Source: Rhizobium sp. P38BS-XIX (lineage in GTDB: Bacteria > Pseudomonadota > Alphaproteobacteria > Rhizobiales > Rhizobiaceae). From it: a stretch of DNA of 64,000 nt. Of this stretch, positions 35,244 to 43,249 are shown piece after piece; the first letter of the stretch is position 1; each line of letters starts with the position of its first letter. The stretch spans positions 142,145 to 206,144 of the forward strand of contig NZ_JABAIJ010000009.1 of assembly GCF_012641435.1 (NCBI RefSeq), given 5' to 3'. The notes below the pieces were generated by a model. It saw only the letters and a list, made by a program, of their open reading frames with translations. It was not told the DNA's origin and made no database searches. Both the position numbers and the translations under genes were made by a program.

Positions 35244-36014
35244 CTAGAAAATGCCGCCATCGACGGTGATGGCCTGTGCCGTGATGCTGCCCGAGCAATC
35301 TGAGGCGAGAAAAAGTACCGGCCCGACAAGATCGGCGGCCTTCAGCACATGCTTCAGGCATTGTCGCTCGACGGTCTTCGCCATGCCTTCCTCGGTCAGC
35401 CAAAGCTCAAGCTGTCTCTCCGTCACGATCATGCCGGGCAGCACCGCATTGACGCGAATGTTTTCAGGCCCGAAACGGCCCGCAAAGCTCTTCGTCAGCC
35501 CGATGATGCCGGACTTCGCAGCCGAATAGGACGACAGAGCGGGCGGGTTCATCTTGAAGACGATCGAAGAGAAATTGATGATCGAACCGCCGCCCGCCGC
35601 CCGCATGCCGGGGGCTGCCGCCTGTGATACGAAGAAGACCTGCTTGAGATTGATTGCCTGGTTGTTGTCCCAATATTCCTCGGTTGTCGTGTCGATATCA
35701 TGCCGGTCGTCCCAGGCGGCATTGTTGACGAGCACCCGGATCGCGCCGAGGTCGGATTCGACCGCAGCAACGGTGTTCTTGATGTTCTCCACGTCGCGCA
35801 AATCGGTGTGATAAAAGGAAACGGGATGCTCGGACTGCGCCGAAAGCCTTTCGACAAGCGCCTTGCTCGGCGCTTCTGCGATGTCGATGAAGGCCACCTT
35901 CGCTCCCTGCAGGGCAAAGCCTTCCACAAGAGCCGCGCCGATGCCCGAGCCACCGCCGGTGATCAGAACGGTGCGGTCTTTCAGATCGGGAAATTGCGCC
36001 TGTATCGCAGCCAA
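35244..36014 (-). CDS. SDR family NAD(P)-dependent sugar dehydrogenase
   Basis: Rossmann-fold oxidoreductase. The nucleotide-binding GGGSGIG motif lies near the N-terminus, then NNAAWD, catalytic Ser in NFSSIVF and YSAAK (Tyr and Lys), ending ITVDGGIF. Position and partners suggest it oxidises D-galactose (or a related sugar) to the lactone used by the lactonase gene, as galactose dehydrogenases of this family do; this is inference. I prefer the TTG at 36014 because GGAGGA lies 6 nt upstream (256 residues). A TTG at 36038 would add eight residues but abuts the IclR-type operator and lacks a ribosome-binding site. Confidence 0.87.
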   Translation of the reverse strand: MAAIQAQFPDLKDRTVLITGGGSGIGAALVEGFALQGAKVAFIDIAEAPSKALVERLSAQSEHPVSFYHTDLRDVENIKNTVAAVESDLGAIRVLVNNAAWDDRHDIDTTTEEYWDNNQAINLKQVFFVSQAAAPGMRAAGGGSIINFSSIVFKMNPPALSSYSAAKSGIIGLTKSFAGRFGPENIRVNAVLPGMIVTERQLELWLTEEGMAKTVERQCLKHVLKAADLVGPVLFLASDCSGSITAQAITVDGGIF

Positions 36015-36039
36015 GGTCTTTCCTCCGAGATCGATCAAA

Positions 36040-36056
36040 GTTCCATTATTTGGAAC
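36040..36056. promoter_or_regulatory. probable IclR-family operator between SDR and regulator genes
   Basis: GTTCCA, five bases, TGGAAC: a perfect palindrome 26 bp upstream of the SDR start and about 90 bp upstream of the regulator gene. IclR-type proteins often bind similar short A/T-centred palindromes in the intergenic region they share with target operons. A related half (TGGAATTATCC) follows at about 36073. Confidence 0.65.
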
Positions 36057-36145
36057 TGAATTTGACTATGTGGAATTATCCGATTACCCTTCCATCGTGT
36101 CAAGGTTGCCATGACGGCGCGAGTGATAAATGAGGAGAAGCGGTT

Positions 36146-36949
36146 CTGAATTCCGAAAGCGAAAAATCGAGCCATCGCCGCAATACGGAGACCGGAACGC
36201 TCGGCAAGCTCGTCGCGCTGCTGGATCTCGTTGGACTTGCCGATGGGCCGATGCGCTTCACCGACATCCTTTCCCTATCCGATCAGCCCCGCGGGACGCT
36301 CCATCGCCAATTGTCGCATCTCGTCGAGGAAGGGCTTCTGGAGGTCGATCGCGATGGCCGTTACACGATCGGCATCAGGCTTTTGAAACTGGCTTCGCGC
36401 AGCTGGTCGCGCAACGAGTTCCGGGCCCTTGCCGAACCGCATCTGCGCCGCCTTCAGGACGTCACGGGAGAGACGGTGCATCTGGGTATACTGCGAGGCT
36501 TTGAGGTGATCTATCTCGACAAGGTCGAAGGTCGGCAGTCCGTGCGGATGTATTCCCAGATCGGCAATGCGTCGCCTGCCTATTGCACCGGTGTCGGCAA
36601 GGCCGCCCTTTCGGTGCTTGACGATGCAGAGCTTGCCGAGCGGATCACCGCTATCGAGTTCCGGCGCTACACGGAGCATACGTTGTGCAGCAAGGCGGAA
36701 CTGCTCGCGGCCATCCAGCAGATCAGGGCGCGGGGCTATGCATTCGATCGGGAAGAACATGAGAGCGGCATATGTTGCGTGGCAGCACCCATCGGCACCG
36801 ATCGCGACCATATGCTTGCCGGAGTGTCGGTCACAGGACCGGCATATCGCGTGACGACGGCCAAGCTGGAGGAATGGGCACCGCTCGTGGTTTCCGCAGC
36901 CGACTCCATCATGGCCGATATGTACGACCGCATGGGACCGAAGCGATAA
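36146..36949 (+). CDS. IclR family transcriptional regulator of the galactonate operon
   Basis: An N-terminal winged helix-turn-helix (LGKLVALLDLVGLADGPMRFTDILSLSDQPRGTLHRQLSHLVEEGLLEVD) is followed by the IclR effector domain (VIYLDKVEGRQSVRMYSQIGNASPAYCTGVGKAAL, then the late ESGICCVAAPIG). The first standard start in frame, ATG 36251, would cut off the first helices of the DNA-binding domain. The open frame continues upstream to a stop at 36131, and a CTG at 36146 with GAGGAG 8 nt before it would give the complete 267-residue protein. I use that start. It is divergent from the dehydrogenase operon, so it probably controls it in response to the sugar acid. Confidence 0.85.
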   Translation: MNSESEKSSHRRNTETGTLGKLVALLDLVGLADGPMRFTDILSLSDQPRGTLHRQLSHLVEEGLLEVDRDGRYTIGIRLLKLASRSWSRNEFRALAEPHLRRLQDVTGETVHLGILRGFEVIYLDKVEGRQSVRMYSQIGNASPAYCTGVGKAALSVLDDAELAERITAIEFRRYTEHTLCSKAELLAAIQQIRARGYAFDREEHESGICCVAAPIGTDRDHMLAGVSVTGPAYRVTTAKLEEWAPLVVSAADSIMADMYDRMGPKR

Positions 36950-37266
36950 CAACCGTGAGCTTTTCGGCAACTGTCACGTAAAATTCGTCATTTTCACACT
37001 GGACCTTCGCGGAATTGCGTATTTATCTTAAATTTGATTGTTGAGATGTGCGTAAGAACTGCCATTATCTTCGAATGATTGCCGGGAATGCGAAGGAATT
37101 GGTGAAGTGCCGACCACACATTGCAGTAACGGACATTGAACCCCACGGAATCCTGTCAAATTTATATTTCGGCAAGTGCCGGTTATCTGGCGCTGCTACG
37201 ATGATCCCAAAGCGGAAGAGACGGAAATTACGTATTTTTTCCTCTTTTACATAAAGAAGACTGATA
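36950..37266. other. 317-bp AT-rich intergenic region upstream of the LuxR-type gene
   Basis: Base composition drops clearly compared with the genes on either side (TATTTATCTTAAATTTGATTG near 37020, TTTTTTCCTC near 37240). This suggests a promoter region for the regulator at 37267 or acquired DNA. No lux-box-like 18-20-bp palindrome, tRNA or coding frame was found. Confidence 0.5.
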
Positions 37267-38004
37267 ATGGCGGCATTGGTGCAGGCAGGTGCATTCCCTC
37301 AAGGTGAGGATTACATCAAGGAAATCGGCAAGCTGAAAACACAGTTCGATGTGTTTCGTTTCATGAAGGGACTGGCAGAGGCCTATCGTTGCCGGGCTTT
37401 CATGGTCGTCAATCTGCCGGCGGTGACGTCCTTCGAATTGCAGAGCAATTCGGTTATCAACAACTGGCCTGCCGAGCTTCTGTCGATCTACGATCAGGAA
37501 GGATTGCTGCCAACAAGCCCCGTGCTGCGACGCCTGCGCACGTCGACCTTGCCTTTCGTTTACGAGGTTGCATCCAGCCCGAACCGTGAAGAGCATAAAT
37601 CTCAGCTCGTCATCGCCCTGTTCGAGCGGTTCCGCATGACGCGGTTCATCTATCTGCCCACCCACGATGCGTCGGGAATTCGCGGTGCGGTATCGCTGGC
37701 CGGGGATCGCGAAGCGTTTTCCTCCCAGGAAATCAAGGATCTCTTCTACATCGCCATTCACGTCTTCGATCGCCTTGCGGAAATCCGCAGCCTCGATGTG
37801 CGCGTCATCGATGCCCTGACGGATCGCGAGATCGATTGTTTGAATTGGACTGCCGCCGGCAAGACGAGCGCCGAAATCGCCGATATCCTCTCGCTCTCTG
37901 AACACACGGTCAATCATTACCTGAACCGCGCCACCAAGAAGCTCGACACCGTCAACCGCACGCAAGCCGTCGCCAAGGCCTTGCGCATCGGCCTGATCAA
38001 GTAG
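37267..38004 (+). CDS. LuxR family regulator, probably AHL-independent
   Basis: 245 residues. The N-terminal autoinducer-binding-like domain is at about 20-170 and the LuxR-type helix-turn-helix at 181-243 (ALTDREIDCLNWTAAGKTSAEIADILSLSEHTVNHYLNRATKKL). Of the residues that hold acyl-homoserine lactone in TraR/LasR, Trp and Tyr are kept (NNWPAELLSIYDQEG). The Asp that contacts the ligand amide is missing: the DP pair is replaced by SP in LPTSPVL. No luxI-type synthase is nearby. Local GC is slightly lower than in neighbours. Likely an orphan or ligand-shifted regulator, as with VisR/VisN-type rhizobial proteins. Confidence 0.88.
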   Translation: MAALVQAGAFPQGEDYIKEIGKLKTQFDVFRFMKGLAEAYRCRAFMVVNLPAVTSFELQSNSVINNWPAELLSIYDQEGLLPTSPVLRRLRTSTLPFVYEVASSPNREEHKSQLVIALFERFRMTRFIYLPTHDASGIRGAVSLAGDREAFSSQEIKDLFYIAIHVFDRLAEIRSLDVRVIDALTDREIDCLNWTAAGKTSAEIADILSLSEHTVNHYLNRATKKLDTVNRTQAVAKALRIGLIK

Positions 38005-38188
38005 CGACAGCATCGCCCCACCAAAACCAAAGTATGTCTCGCTTCATCGCTGCGCGATGATCGTGATTCGAGCAGTCTGCTGCGCGAATTTTGTGCGTTG
38101 CGAATAAAATATGCTGAGACGTTGAGTGCGGGGATGCCGATGATCTTGGTTGAGCTTTCGCCAGACCGTTGAAATACAGCGATTTTTA

Positions 38189-38219
38189 CAGTTTTGTGAA
38201 AACTGGCACGCTTCCTGCT
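38189..38219 (+). promoter_or_regulatory. sigma-54 (RpoN)-type promoter with abutting palindrome
   Basis: TGGCACG-CTTC-CTGCT (38204-38219) matches the -24/-12 consensus TGGCACG-N4-TTGCW except for C in place of the first T of TTGC. The invariant GG and GC are 10 bases apart, as required. Immediately upstream is the perfect palindrome CAGTTTT-GTG-AAAACTG (38189-38205). Transcription would start near 38231, ahead of a 33-codon frame and mrp. Confidence 0.6.
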
Positions 38220-38282
38220 TTGTATATGGGAGAGGTCCAGAGGGGACTTTGATAACAGCGCCGATCAACGCGCGCGGATCAA

Positions 38283-38384
38283 ATGGCCGTCGCCGACATT
38301 CTTGCCAAGCTTTCCGCGCAAGAGGTGTCGGCGGCGGCTGTTGCTTATTTGGCACGCGGGGCGAGATCGAAACCCATTACATAA
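38283..38384 (+). CDS. possible 33-residue small protein downstream of sigma-54 promoter
   Basis: ATG at 38283 to TAA at 38382-38384 encodes a short Ala-rich helical peptide (MAVADILAKLSAQEVSAAAV and onward, ending SKPIT). It is the first ATG frame of notable length after the promoter. The ribosome-binding site is weak (GCGGAT), and no family is recognised. It may equally be the 5' part of an untranslated regulatory RNA. Confidence 0.25.
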   Translation: MAVADILAKLSAQEVSAAAVAYLARGARSKPIT

Positions 38385-38467
38385 AATTTTTTGCATTCGT
38401 GCCTTACTCATTCCCGCCACGTGCCCTATGTCGGCCCCCGAATACGTCTTTCCCGTTTGGGGAGACC

Positions 38468-38516
38468 GTTGCGGCTGGTAGGGTCATAGACCCGGCGGAC
38501 CTGCCGGCCGCAACGA
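38468..38516 (+). other. long stem-loop upstream of mrp
   Basis: GTTGCGGC pairs with GCCGCAAC, then a T-G pair, then GGTAGG with CCTGCC: about 15 bp including wobbles. The inner GGGTC/GACCC gives an alternative small hairpin. CTTTTT follows about 11 nt after the stem. The overlapping alternatives (large stem versus small inner hairpin) are reminiscent of leader regulation, but this is inference. Confidence 0.4.
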
Positions 38517-38649
38517 AGACGCTTTTTATGGCCAGCGCTCCGAATTTCGTTTGGCGAACTCCTGCCGCTCTACTATCTACACCGGATGGATATCTGGACG
38601 TCTGTGGCGAATGCCGCGGTCTGGAACAGAAGCGCGCAGTGAGGATAGA

Positions 38650-39804
38650 ATGTCTGACATCACCAAGGAACAGGTGCTGGAAACGTTGAAGACGGTTCGA
38701 GGCCCGGACCTGGAGCACAATATCGTTGAGCTCGGCATGGTGTCGGATGTCTTCATCTCGGACGGCAAGGTCTATTTTTCCATCACCGTACCTGCCGATC
38801 GCGCCAAGGATCTGGAGCCGCTGCGGCAGGCCGCCGAACGTGCGGTCAAGAATATGCCAGGCGTCAAGGGCGCTCTCGTGGCTTTGACCGCCGACAAGAA
38901 GGCCGGCGCGCCCGCTTCTCGGCCGGCTCCCTCACAGCCCGCTCCGCACGCCCATTCTCATCCGCATCCTCATGGACAGCAGCAACAGCCGCGCGCCGGC
39001 AAGCTCGGCGTTCCGGGCGTCGGCGCCATCATTGCCGTTGCCTCGGGCAAGGGCGGCGTCGGCAAGTCGACGACGGCGGTCAATCTCGCCCTTGGTCTGG
39101 CGGCCAATGGTCTGCGTGTCGGCATTCTCGACGCGGACATCTATGGCCCGTCCATGCCGCGCCTGCTGAAGATTTCCGGCCGTCCGACACAGATCGACGG
39201 GCGCATCATCAACCCCATGGAGAATTATGGCCTGAAGGTCATGTCGATGGGCTTCCTCGTCGAAGAGGAAACGGCCATGATCTGGCGCGGACCGATGGTT
39301 CAGTCGGCTCTTCTGCAGATGTTGCGCGAGGTTGCCTGGGGCGAACTCGACGTGCTTGTCGTCGATATGCCGCCCGGCACCGGCGATGTGCAACTGACCA
39401 TGGCGCAGCAGGTGCCGCTGGCCGGCGCCGTCATCGTTTCGACGCCGCAGGATCTGGCTCTCATCGACGCACGCAAGGGTCTTAACATGTTCCGCAAGGT
39501 CGAGGTCCCCGTGCTCGGCATCGTCGAGAACATGAGCTATTTCATCGCTCCGGATACCGGCGCGCGCTACGATATCTTTGGGCATGGCGGCGCACGCAAG
39601 GAGGCGGAGCGCATCGGCGTGCCGTTCCTCGGCGAAGTGCCGCTGACGATGGGCATTCGTGAAACCTCCGACGCCGGAACGCCGCTCGTGGCCGCCGAGC
39701 CGAATGGAGTCGTGGCCGGCATCTATCGCGAGATCGCCGCCAATGTCTGGAAGCAAGTTTCAGGCTCTCCGCAGCGCGCTGCCCCCTCGATCGTGTTCGA
39801 ATAA
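38650..39804 (+). CDS. apbC: Mrp/ApbC family iron-sulfur carrier ATPase
   Basis: 384-residue P-loop protein thought to load or transfer Fe-S clusters. An N-terminal MIP18/DUF59 domain (residues 1-80) is followed by a His- and Pro-rich linker (about 85-115, APHAHSHPHPHG). The deviant Walker A SGKGGVGKSTT is at 132-142, followed by DADIYGPSMPRLL and VVDMPPGTGDVQL. The CxxC pair that holds the bridging cluster in ApbC is absent: the segment reads MSYFIAPDTGARYDIFGHGG. GAGGAT precedes the ATG. The preceding 645 bp contain a sigma-54-like promoter that could drive it. Confidence 0.93.
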   Translation: MSDITKEQVLETLKTVRGPDLEHNIVELGMVSDVFISDGKVYFSITVPADRAKDLEPLRQAAERAVKNMPGVKGALVALTADKKAGAPASRPAPSQPAPHAHSHPHPHGQQQQPRAGKLGVPGVGAIIAVASGKGGVGKSTTAVNLALGLAANGLRVGILDADIYGPSMPRLLKISGRPTQIDGRIINPMENYGLKVMSMGFLVEEETAMIWRGPMVQSALLQMLREVAWGELDVLVVDMPPGTGDVQLTMAQQVPLAGAVIVSTPQDLALIDARKGLNMFRKVEVPVLGIVENMSYFIAPDTGARYDIFGHGGARKEAERIGVPFLGEVPLTMGIRETSDAGTPLVAAEPNGVVAGIYREIAANVWKQVSGSPQRAAPSIVFE

Positions 39805-40218
39805 TTCACAGAGGCTTTGCGGCTTTCTGTATAGCGACGGATTGTCTTGCCTGTAGCCTGTGCTATGACTTCGCAACATTACGGAATCTGCGGTGAAAGC
39901 ACGCGATAAAGGGGTTGTGACTTGATTCTTTGCGAGCTTTGCTGCATATGCGCCGCCGGCGTGGAACTGGTCGGGCATTTCCGATGACCGCCCTCCGCCG
40001 AATGGTGGTTCTGTTTCGTCCGAGCAGGCAGCTTGGCCAGGACGGACGAAGGATTGGTACAGCAGCGCAATGGAACATAGACACGGATTCCCGGCCGGAC
40101 GGGCGGGATACGACCGGGGTTTCATGAGCTTCTTTCATTGGCCATTGGGGGGAACGCGGCGGGCGCGCGCAACGTGCCGTGCCTCTAGCTGTGTCTCCGC
40201 TGCCCTGGGAGCGAGCAG
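39805..40218. other. 414-bp intergenic region between mrp and corA
   Basis: No recognisable gene. A 50-codon frame (40070-40222) overlaps the corA start codon, but its product (Arg/Gly/Cys-rich) resembles no family and its ribosome-binding site is poor. No tRNA, repeat or clear terminator was found. Confidence 0.4.
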
Positions 40219-41196
40219 TTGATAACTGCCTATTGCTCAGACTCGAAGCCGCTCGAGCTGCCCGACCTTTCGGCCGCTGCCAGATTGCCCGACAACGCCG
40301 TCTGGATCGACATGGTCGACCCCACGCGCGAGGAAGAGGCCAATATCGAGCGTCTGCTCGGGCTTGAAGTGCCGACCCGCGAGGACATGAAGGATATAGA
40401 GCCGTCGAGCCGGCTCTATATCGAAAATGGTTCGGTATTCCTGACGGCGTCGTTGCTGTGGAGGGCCGACAGTGATCTGCCGACGTTGACCGATGTCGCC
40501 TTCATTCTGACGGGCCAACGCCTCGTCACCATTCGCTACGCACAGCCGAAATCGTTCGCGCTCTTCATAGCCGCCCTGCAGCGCATTCCCCAGGAGCGAC
40601 GCACCGGCGTCGCGCTGCTCGCCAAGCTGCTGGAAACAATTGTCGACCGCACTGCCGAGATCCTTGAACAGACGGTGGCGAGTATCGATATATTGTCGGT
40701 GCACGTGTTCGGCGATCGAGTGAAGAAGATCCGCCGGCCGGCCAATTATCTGGAAGAAAAGCTCAAGGACATCGCAGGCTATCACCGCACGCTCAGCAAG
40801 CTGCGCGACAGCCTGAGTTCGCTATCCCGCGTGCTGACCTTTCTCAATGCCATCCCTGCCATGCAACAGGACCGCGAAGCCAAGGAGCTGTGTCGGAATG
40901 TCGCGCGGGATGTTCAATCCCTGTCCGAGCATGCATCTTTCGTCGCTGGGAACATCACGTTCCTGCTGGATGCGTCGCTCGGGCTGATCAATATCGAGCA
41001 GAATGCCATCATCAAGATCTTCTCGATCGCATCGGTGGTGTTTCTGCCCCCGACGCTTGTGGCGTCTGTGTATGGCATGAATTTCGAGCTTATGCCCGAA
41101 TTGCATTTCGCTTACGGCTACCCGGCTTCGCTGATGCTGATGGTCGTATCCGCCGTCATCCCGTTTTTCTTTTTTCGCTGGAAAGGCTGGCTCTGA
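40219..41196 (+). CDS. corA: CorA family magnesium/divalent cation transporter
   Basis: 325-residue inner-membrane channel. A long cytoplasmic funnel domain (residues 1-255, with SSRLYIENGSVFL and the coiled helical stalk) precedes two C-terminal helices. The signature YGMN is in ASVYGMNFELMPELHF between them, and the protein ends FFRWKGWL with basic residues. It has a TTG start with GGGAGCG 5 nt upstream. kup follows 17 nt later, so the two cation transporters are probably co-transcribed. Confidence 0.93.
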   Translation: MITAYCSDSKPLELPDLSAAARLPDNAVWIDMVDPTREEEANIERLLGLEVPTREDMKDIEPSSRLYIENGSVFLTASLLWRADSDLPTLTDVAFILTGQRLVTIRYAQPKSFALFIAALQRIPQERRTGVALLAKLLETIVDRTAEILEQTVASIDILSVHVFGDRVKKIRRPANYLEEKLKDIAGYHRTLSKLRDSLSSLSRVLTFLNAIPAMQQDREAKELCRNVARDVQSLSEHASFVAGNITFLLDASLGLINIEQNAIIKIFSIASVVFLPPTLVASVYGMNFELMPELHFAYGYPASLMLMVVSAVIPFFFFRWKGWL

Positions 41197-41213
41197 GAGT
41201 CTAGTGATCCTGA

Positions 41214-43115
41214 ATGTCTAACCAAACCGATCATTCTCCCGACGGGAAAATGAACCCTCGCAAGCTTGCTTACCTCGCCCTCGGATCGATCGGCGTTGTC
41301 TATGGCGACATCGGCACGAGCCCGCTCTATGCCTTTCGCGAGGCTCTCAAGCCGGTGGCGGCCGACGGACTGACGCGCGGCGAGGTCATCAGCGTCGTCT
41401 CGCTGATGTTCTGGACGCTGACCATCATCGTCACGATCAAATATGTCCTTTTTCTGCTGCGCGCAGACAATGACGGGGAAGGCGGCACGCTCTCCCTGCT
41501 GGCGCTGTTGATGAAGACGGCGAACGGGCATACGGCCGTTCTGATGCTGCTGGGCTTGCTCGGTGCGGCGCTGTTCCTTGGCGACGCGATGATCACGCCG
41601 GCCCTTTCGGTTCTTTCGGCCGTCGAAGGTCTGAAGCTCGTCACGCCGTCATTGTCTGACTATATCGTTCCCATATCCGTCGCGATCATGGCGTTGCTGT
41701 TTGCGATCCAGTCTCACGGCACCGGCGCTGTCGCCCGTTTCTTCGGTCCGATCACTGCGCTCTGGTTCATCATCATGGGCCTCGCCGGCATCATGCACAT
41801 CTCGGATGACTACAGCATTCTGGCGGCTCTCAATCCCTGGTATGCGGTGAGCTTTCTGTTGAGAGAAGGCTTTCTCGGTGTCGTCGTGCTCGGCGCCGTG
41901 TTCCTGACCGTGACCGGCGCTGAAGCGCTTTATGCCGATCTCGGCCATTTCGGTCGTCGTCCCATTCAGTGGGCGTGGTTCGTGCTGGTTTTCCCCTCGC
42001 TGGCGCTCAACTACTTCGGTCAGGGCGCGCTCGTGCTGCGCGATCCCATGGCCATGTCCGACCCGTTCTTCCTGATGTTTCCGCATTGGGCGATCCTGCC
42101 GGTGGTCATTCTCGCCACTTTGGCGACGATCATCGCCAGCCAGGCGGTTATCACCGGCGCGTTCTCGCTGACGCGTCAGGCGATCCATCTCGGCTTCCTG
42201 CCGCGCATGGAAATCCTCTTCACGTCGGAAACCAACACCGGCCAGATTTTCCTGCCGTCGGTCAACACCATCCTGTTCTTCGGCGTCATCTTCCTCGTCT
42301 TGAGCTTCAAGACCTCGGATGCCCTGGCGACCGCCTATGGTATTTCCGTTACCGGCGCGATGGTCGTCACCTCGATCATGGCCTTCGAATTCGTCCGCGT
42401 CCGCTGGAATTGGACGCTGCCGATGGCTGCTGCCGTGCTGACGCCGCTGCTTCTTCTGGAATTCGTGTTCCTCGGCGCCAACCTGCTCAAGATCCATGAT
42501 GGCGGCTACGTTCCGGTGCTGATCGCCACGGCCTTTACCGTCATCATGTGGACCTGGCGTCGCGGCACCGCGATCCTCATGGAAAAGACGCGGCATACCG
42601 ATATCCCGCTCTCGTCCTTCGTCAGTTCCATCGAGCGCAAGAGCGACCACTCACCTGCGCATGTACCCGGCACGGCGATCTTCCTGACGAGTGACCCCGA
42701 ATCCGCGCCTGCCGCCCTGCTGCACAATCTCAAGCACAATCATGTTCTGCACGACAAGAATGTGATCCTGACGATCCGCACCATCAACAAGCCGCGTGTC
42801 GCCCAGGAAGACCGCTATACGGTCGAAAAGGTTTCGGATCGTTTCTCCCGCGTCGAGCTGCGTTTCGGCTTCATGGAATCGCAGAATGTCTCGCAGGCAC
42901 TCGCCACTTTGCGCAAGACCGGATTGAAGTTCGACATCATGTCGACGTCCTTCTATCTCGGTCGCCGCAAGCTCGTGCCCGATGCGAAGTCTGGCATGCC
43001 GCACTGGCAGGATCGGCTCTACATCGCGCTCGCCAATGCCGCGACAGACCCTTCGGACTATTTCCGCCTGCCGGCCAACCGCGTGGTGGAACTCGGATCG
43101 CACGTCATCATCTGA
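41214..43115 (+). CDS. kup: Kup family low-affinity potassium transporter
   Basis: 633-residue K+/H+ symporter of the KUP/HAK/KT family. It has about 12 helices in the first 440 residues, starting LALGSIGVVYGDIGTSPLYAFREAL (with the GDIGTSPLY signature) and including LFLGDAMITPALSVLSAVEGL. A cytoplasmic C-terminal domain spans about 460-633. It follows corA closely and ends at a strong terminator. Confidence 0.96.
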   Translation: MSNQTDHSPDGKMNPRKLAYLALGSIGVVYGDIGTSPLYAFREALKPVAADGLTRGEVISVVSLMFWTLTIIVTIKYVLFLLRADNDGEGGTLSLLALLMKTANGHTAVLMLLGLLGAALFLGDAMITPALSVLSAVEGLKLVTPSLSDYIVPISVAIMALLFAIQSHGTGAVARFFGPITALWFIIMGLAGIMHISDDYSILAALNPWYAVSFLLREGFLGVVVLGAVFLTVTGAEALYADLGHFGRRPIQWAWFVLVFPSLALNYFGQGALVLRDPMAMSDPFFLMFPHWAILPVVILATLATIIASQAVITGAFSLTRQAIHLGFLPRMEILFTSETNTGQIFLPSVNTILFFGVIFLVLSFKTSDALATAYGISVTGAMVVTSIMAFEFVRVRWNWTLPMAAAVLTPLLLLEFVFLGANLLKIHDGGYVPVLIATAFTVIMWTWRRGTAILMEKTRHTDIPLSSFVSSIERKSDHSPAHVPGTAIFLTSDPESAPAALLHNLKHNHVLHDKNVILTIRTINKPRVAQEDRYTVEKVSDRFSRVELRFGFMESQNVSQALATLRKTGLKFDIMSTSFYLGRRKLVPDAKSGMPHWQDRLYIALANAATDPSDYFRLPANRVVELGSHVII

Positions 43116-43138
43116 TCCTGATATAGCTATTGTTTTGC

Positions 43139-43176
43139 AGGCCCGGTGGATATCCGCCGGGCCTTTGCATTTTTCT
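43139..43176 (+). terminator. rho-independent terminator after kup
   Basis: AGGCCCGG (43139-43146) pairs with CCGGGCCT (43157-43164) around a 10-nt loop and is followed by TTTGCATTTTTC. It lies 24 bp after the kup stop. Confidence 0.88.
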
Positions 43177-43249
43177 ATTGCGCAAGTAGCGCGTTGGCTT
43201 ATTCAATTTAAACGGGAACTGGCGCTTTGTATTCCGGGGGGAGGGGCGA

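Larger units (their letters stand above)
38005..38649. other. 645-bp intergenic region with sigma-54 promoter and structured segments
   Basis: No long gene is supported. It contains TCATCGC-TGC-GCGATGA (38044-38060), the direct repeats GCTGCGCGA at 38049 and 38079 (exactly 30 bp apart), the sigma-54-type promoter at 38204-38219 with an abutting palindrome, a 33-codon frame (38283-38384), and a 15-bp stem-loop region (about 38468-38516) upstream of mrp. This is far longer than typical spacing in the window. Confidence 0.5.

Noticed and set aside
37267..38004. Quorum-sensing system
   Set aside because: No luxI-type synthase or lux box is in the window and a key ligand residue is missing.
38150..38689. 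179-codon frame overlapping the start of mrp
   Set aside because: Runs into mrp in another frame, Cys/Arg/Pro-rich composition, no ribosome-binding site; the region is better explained as regulatory.
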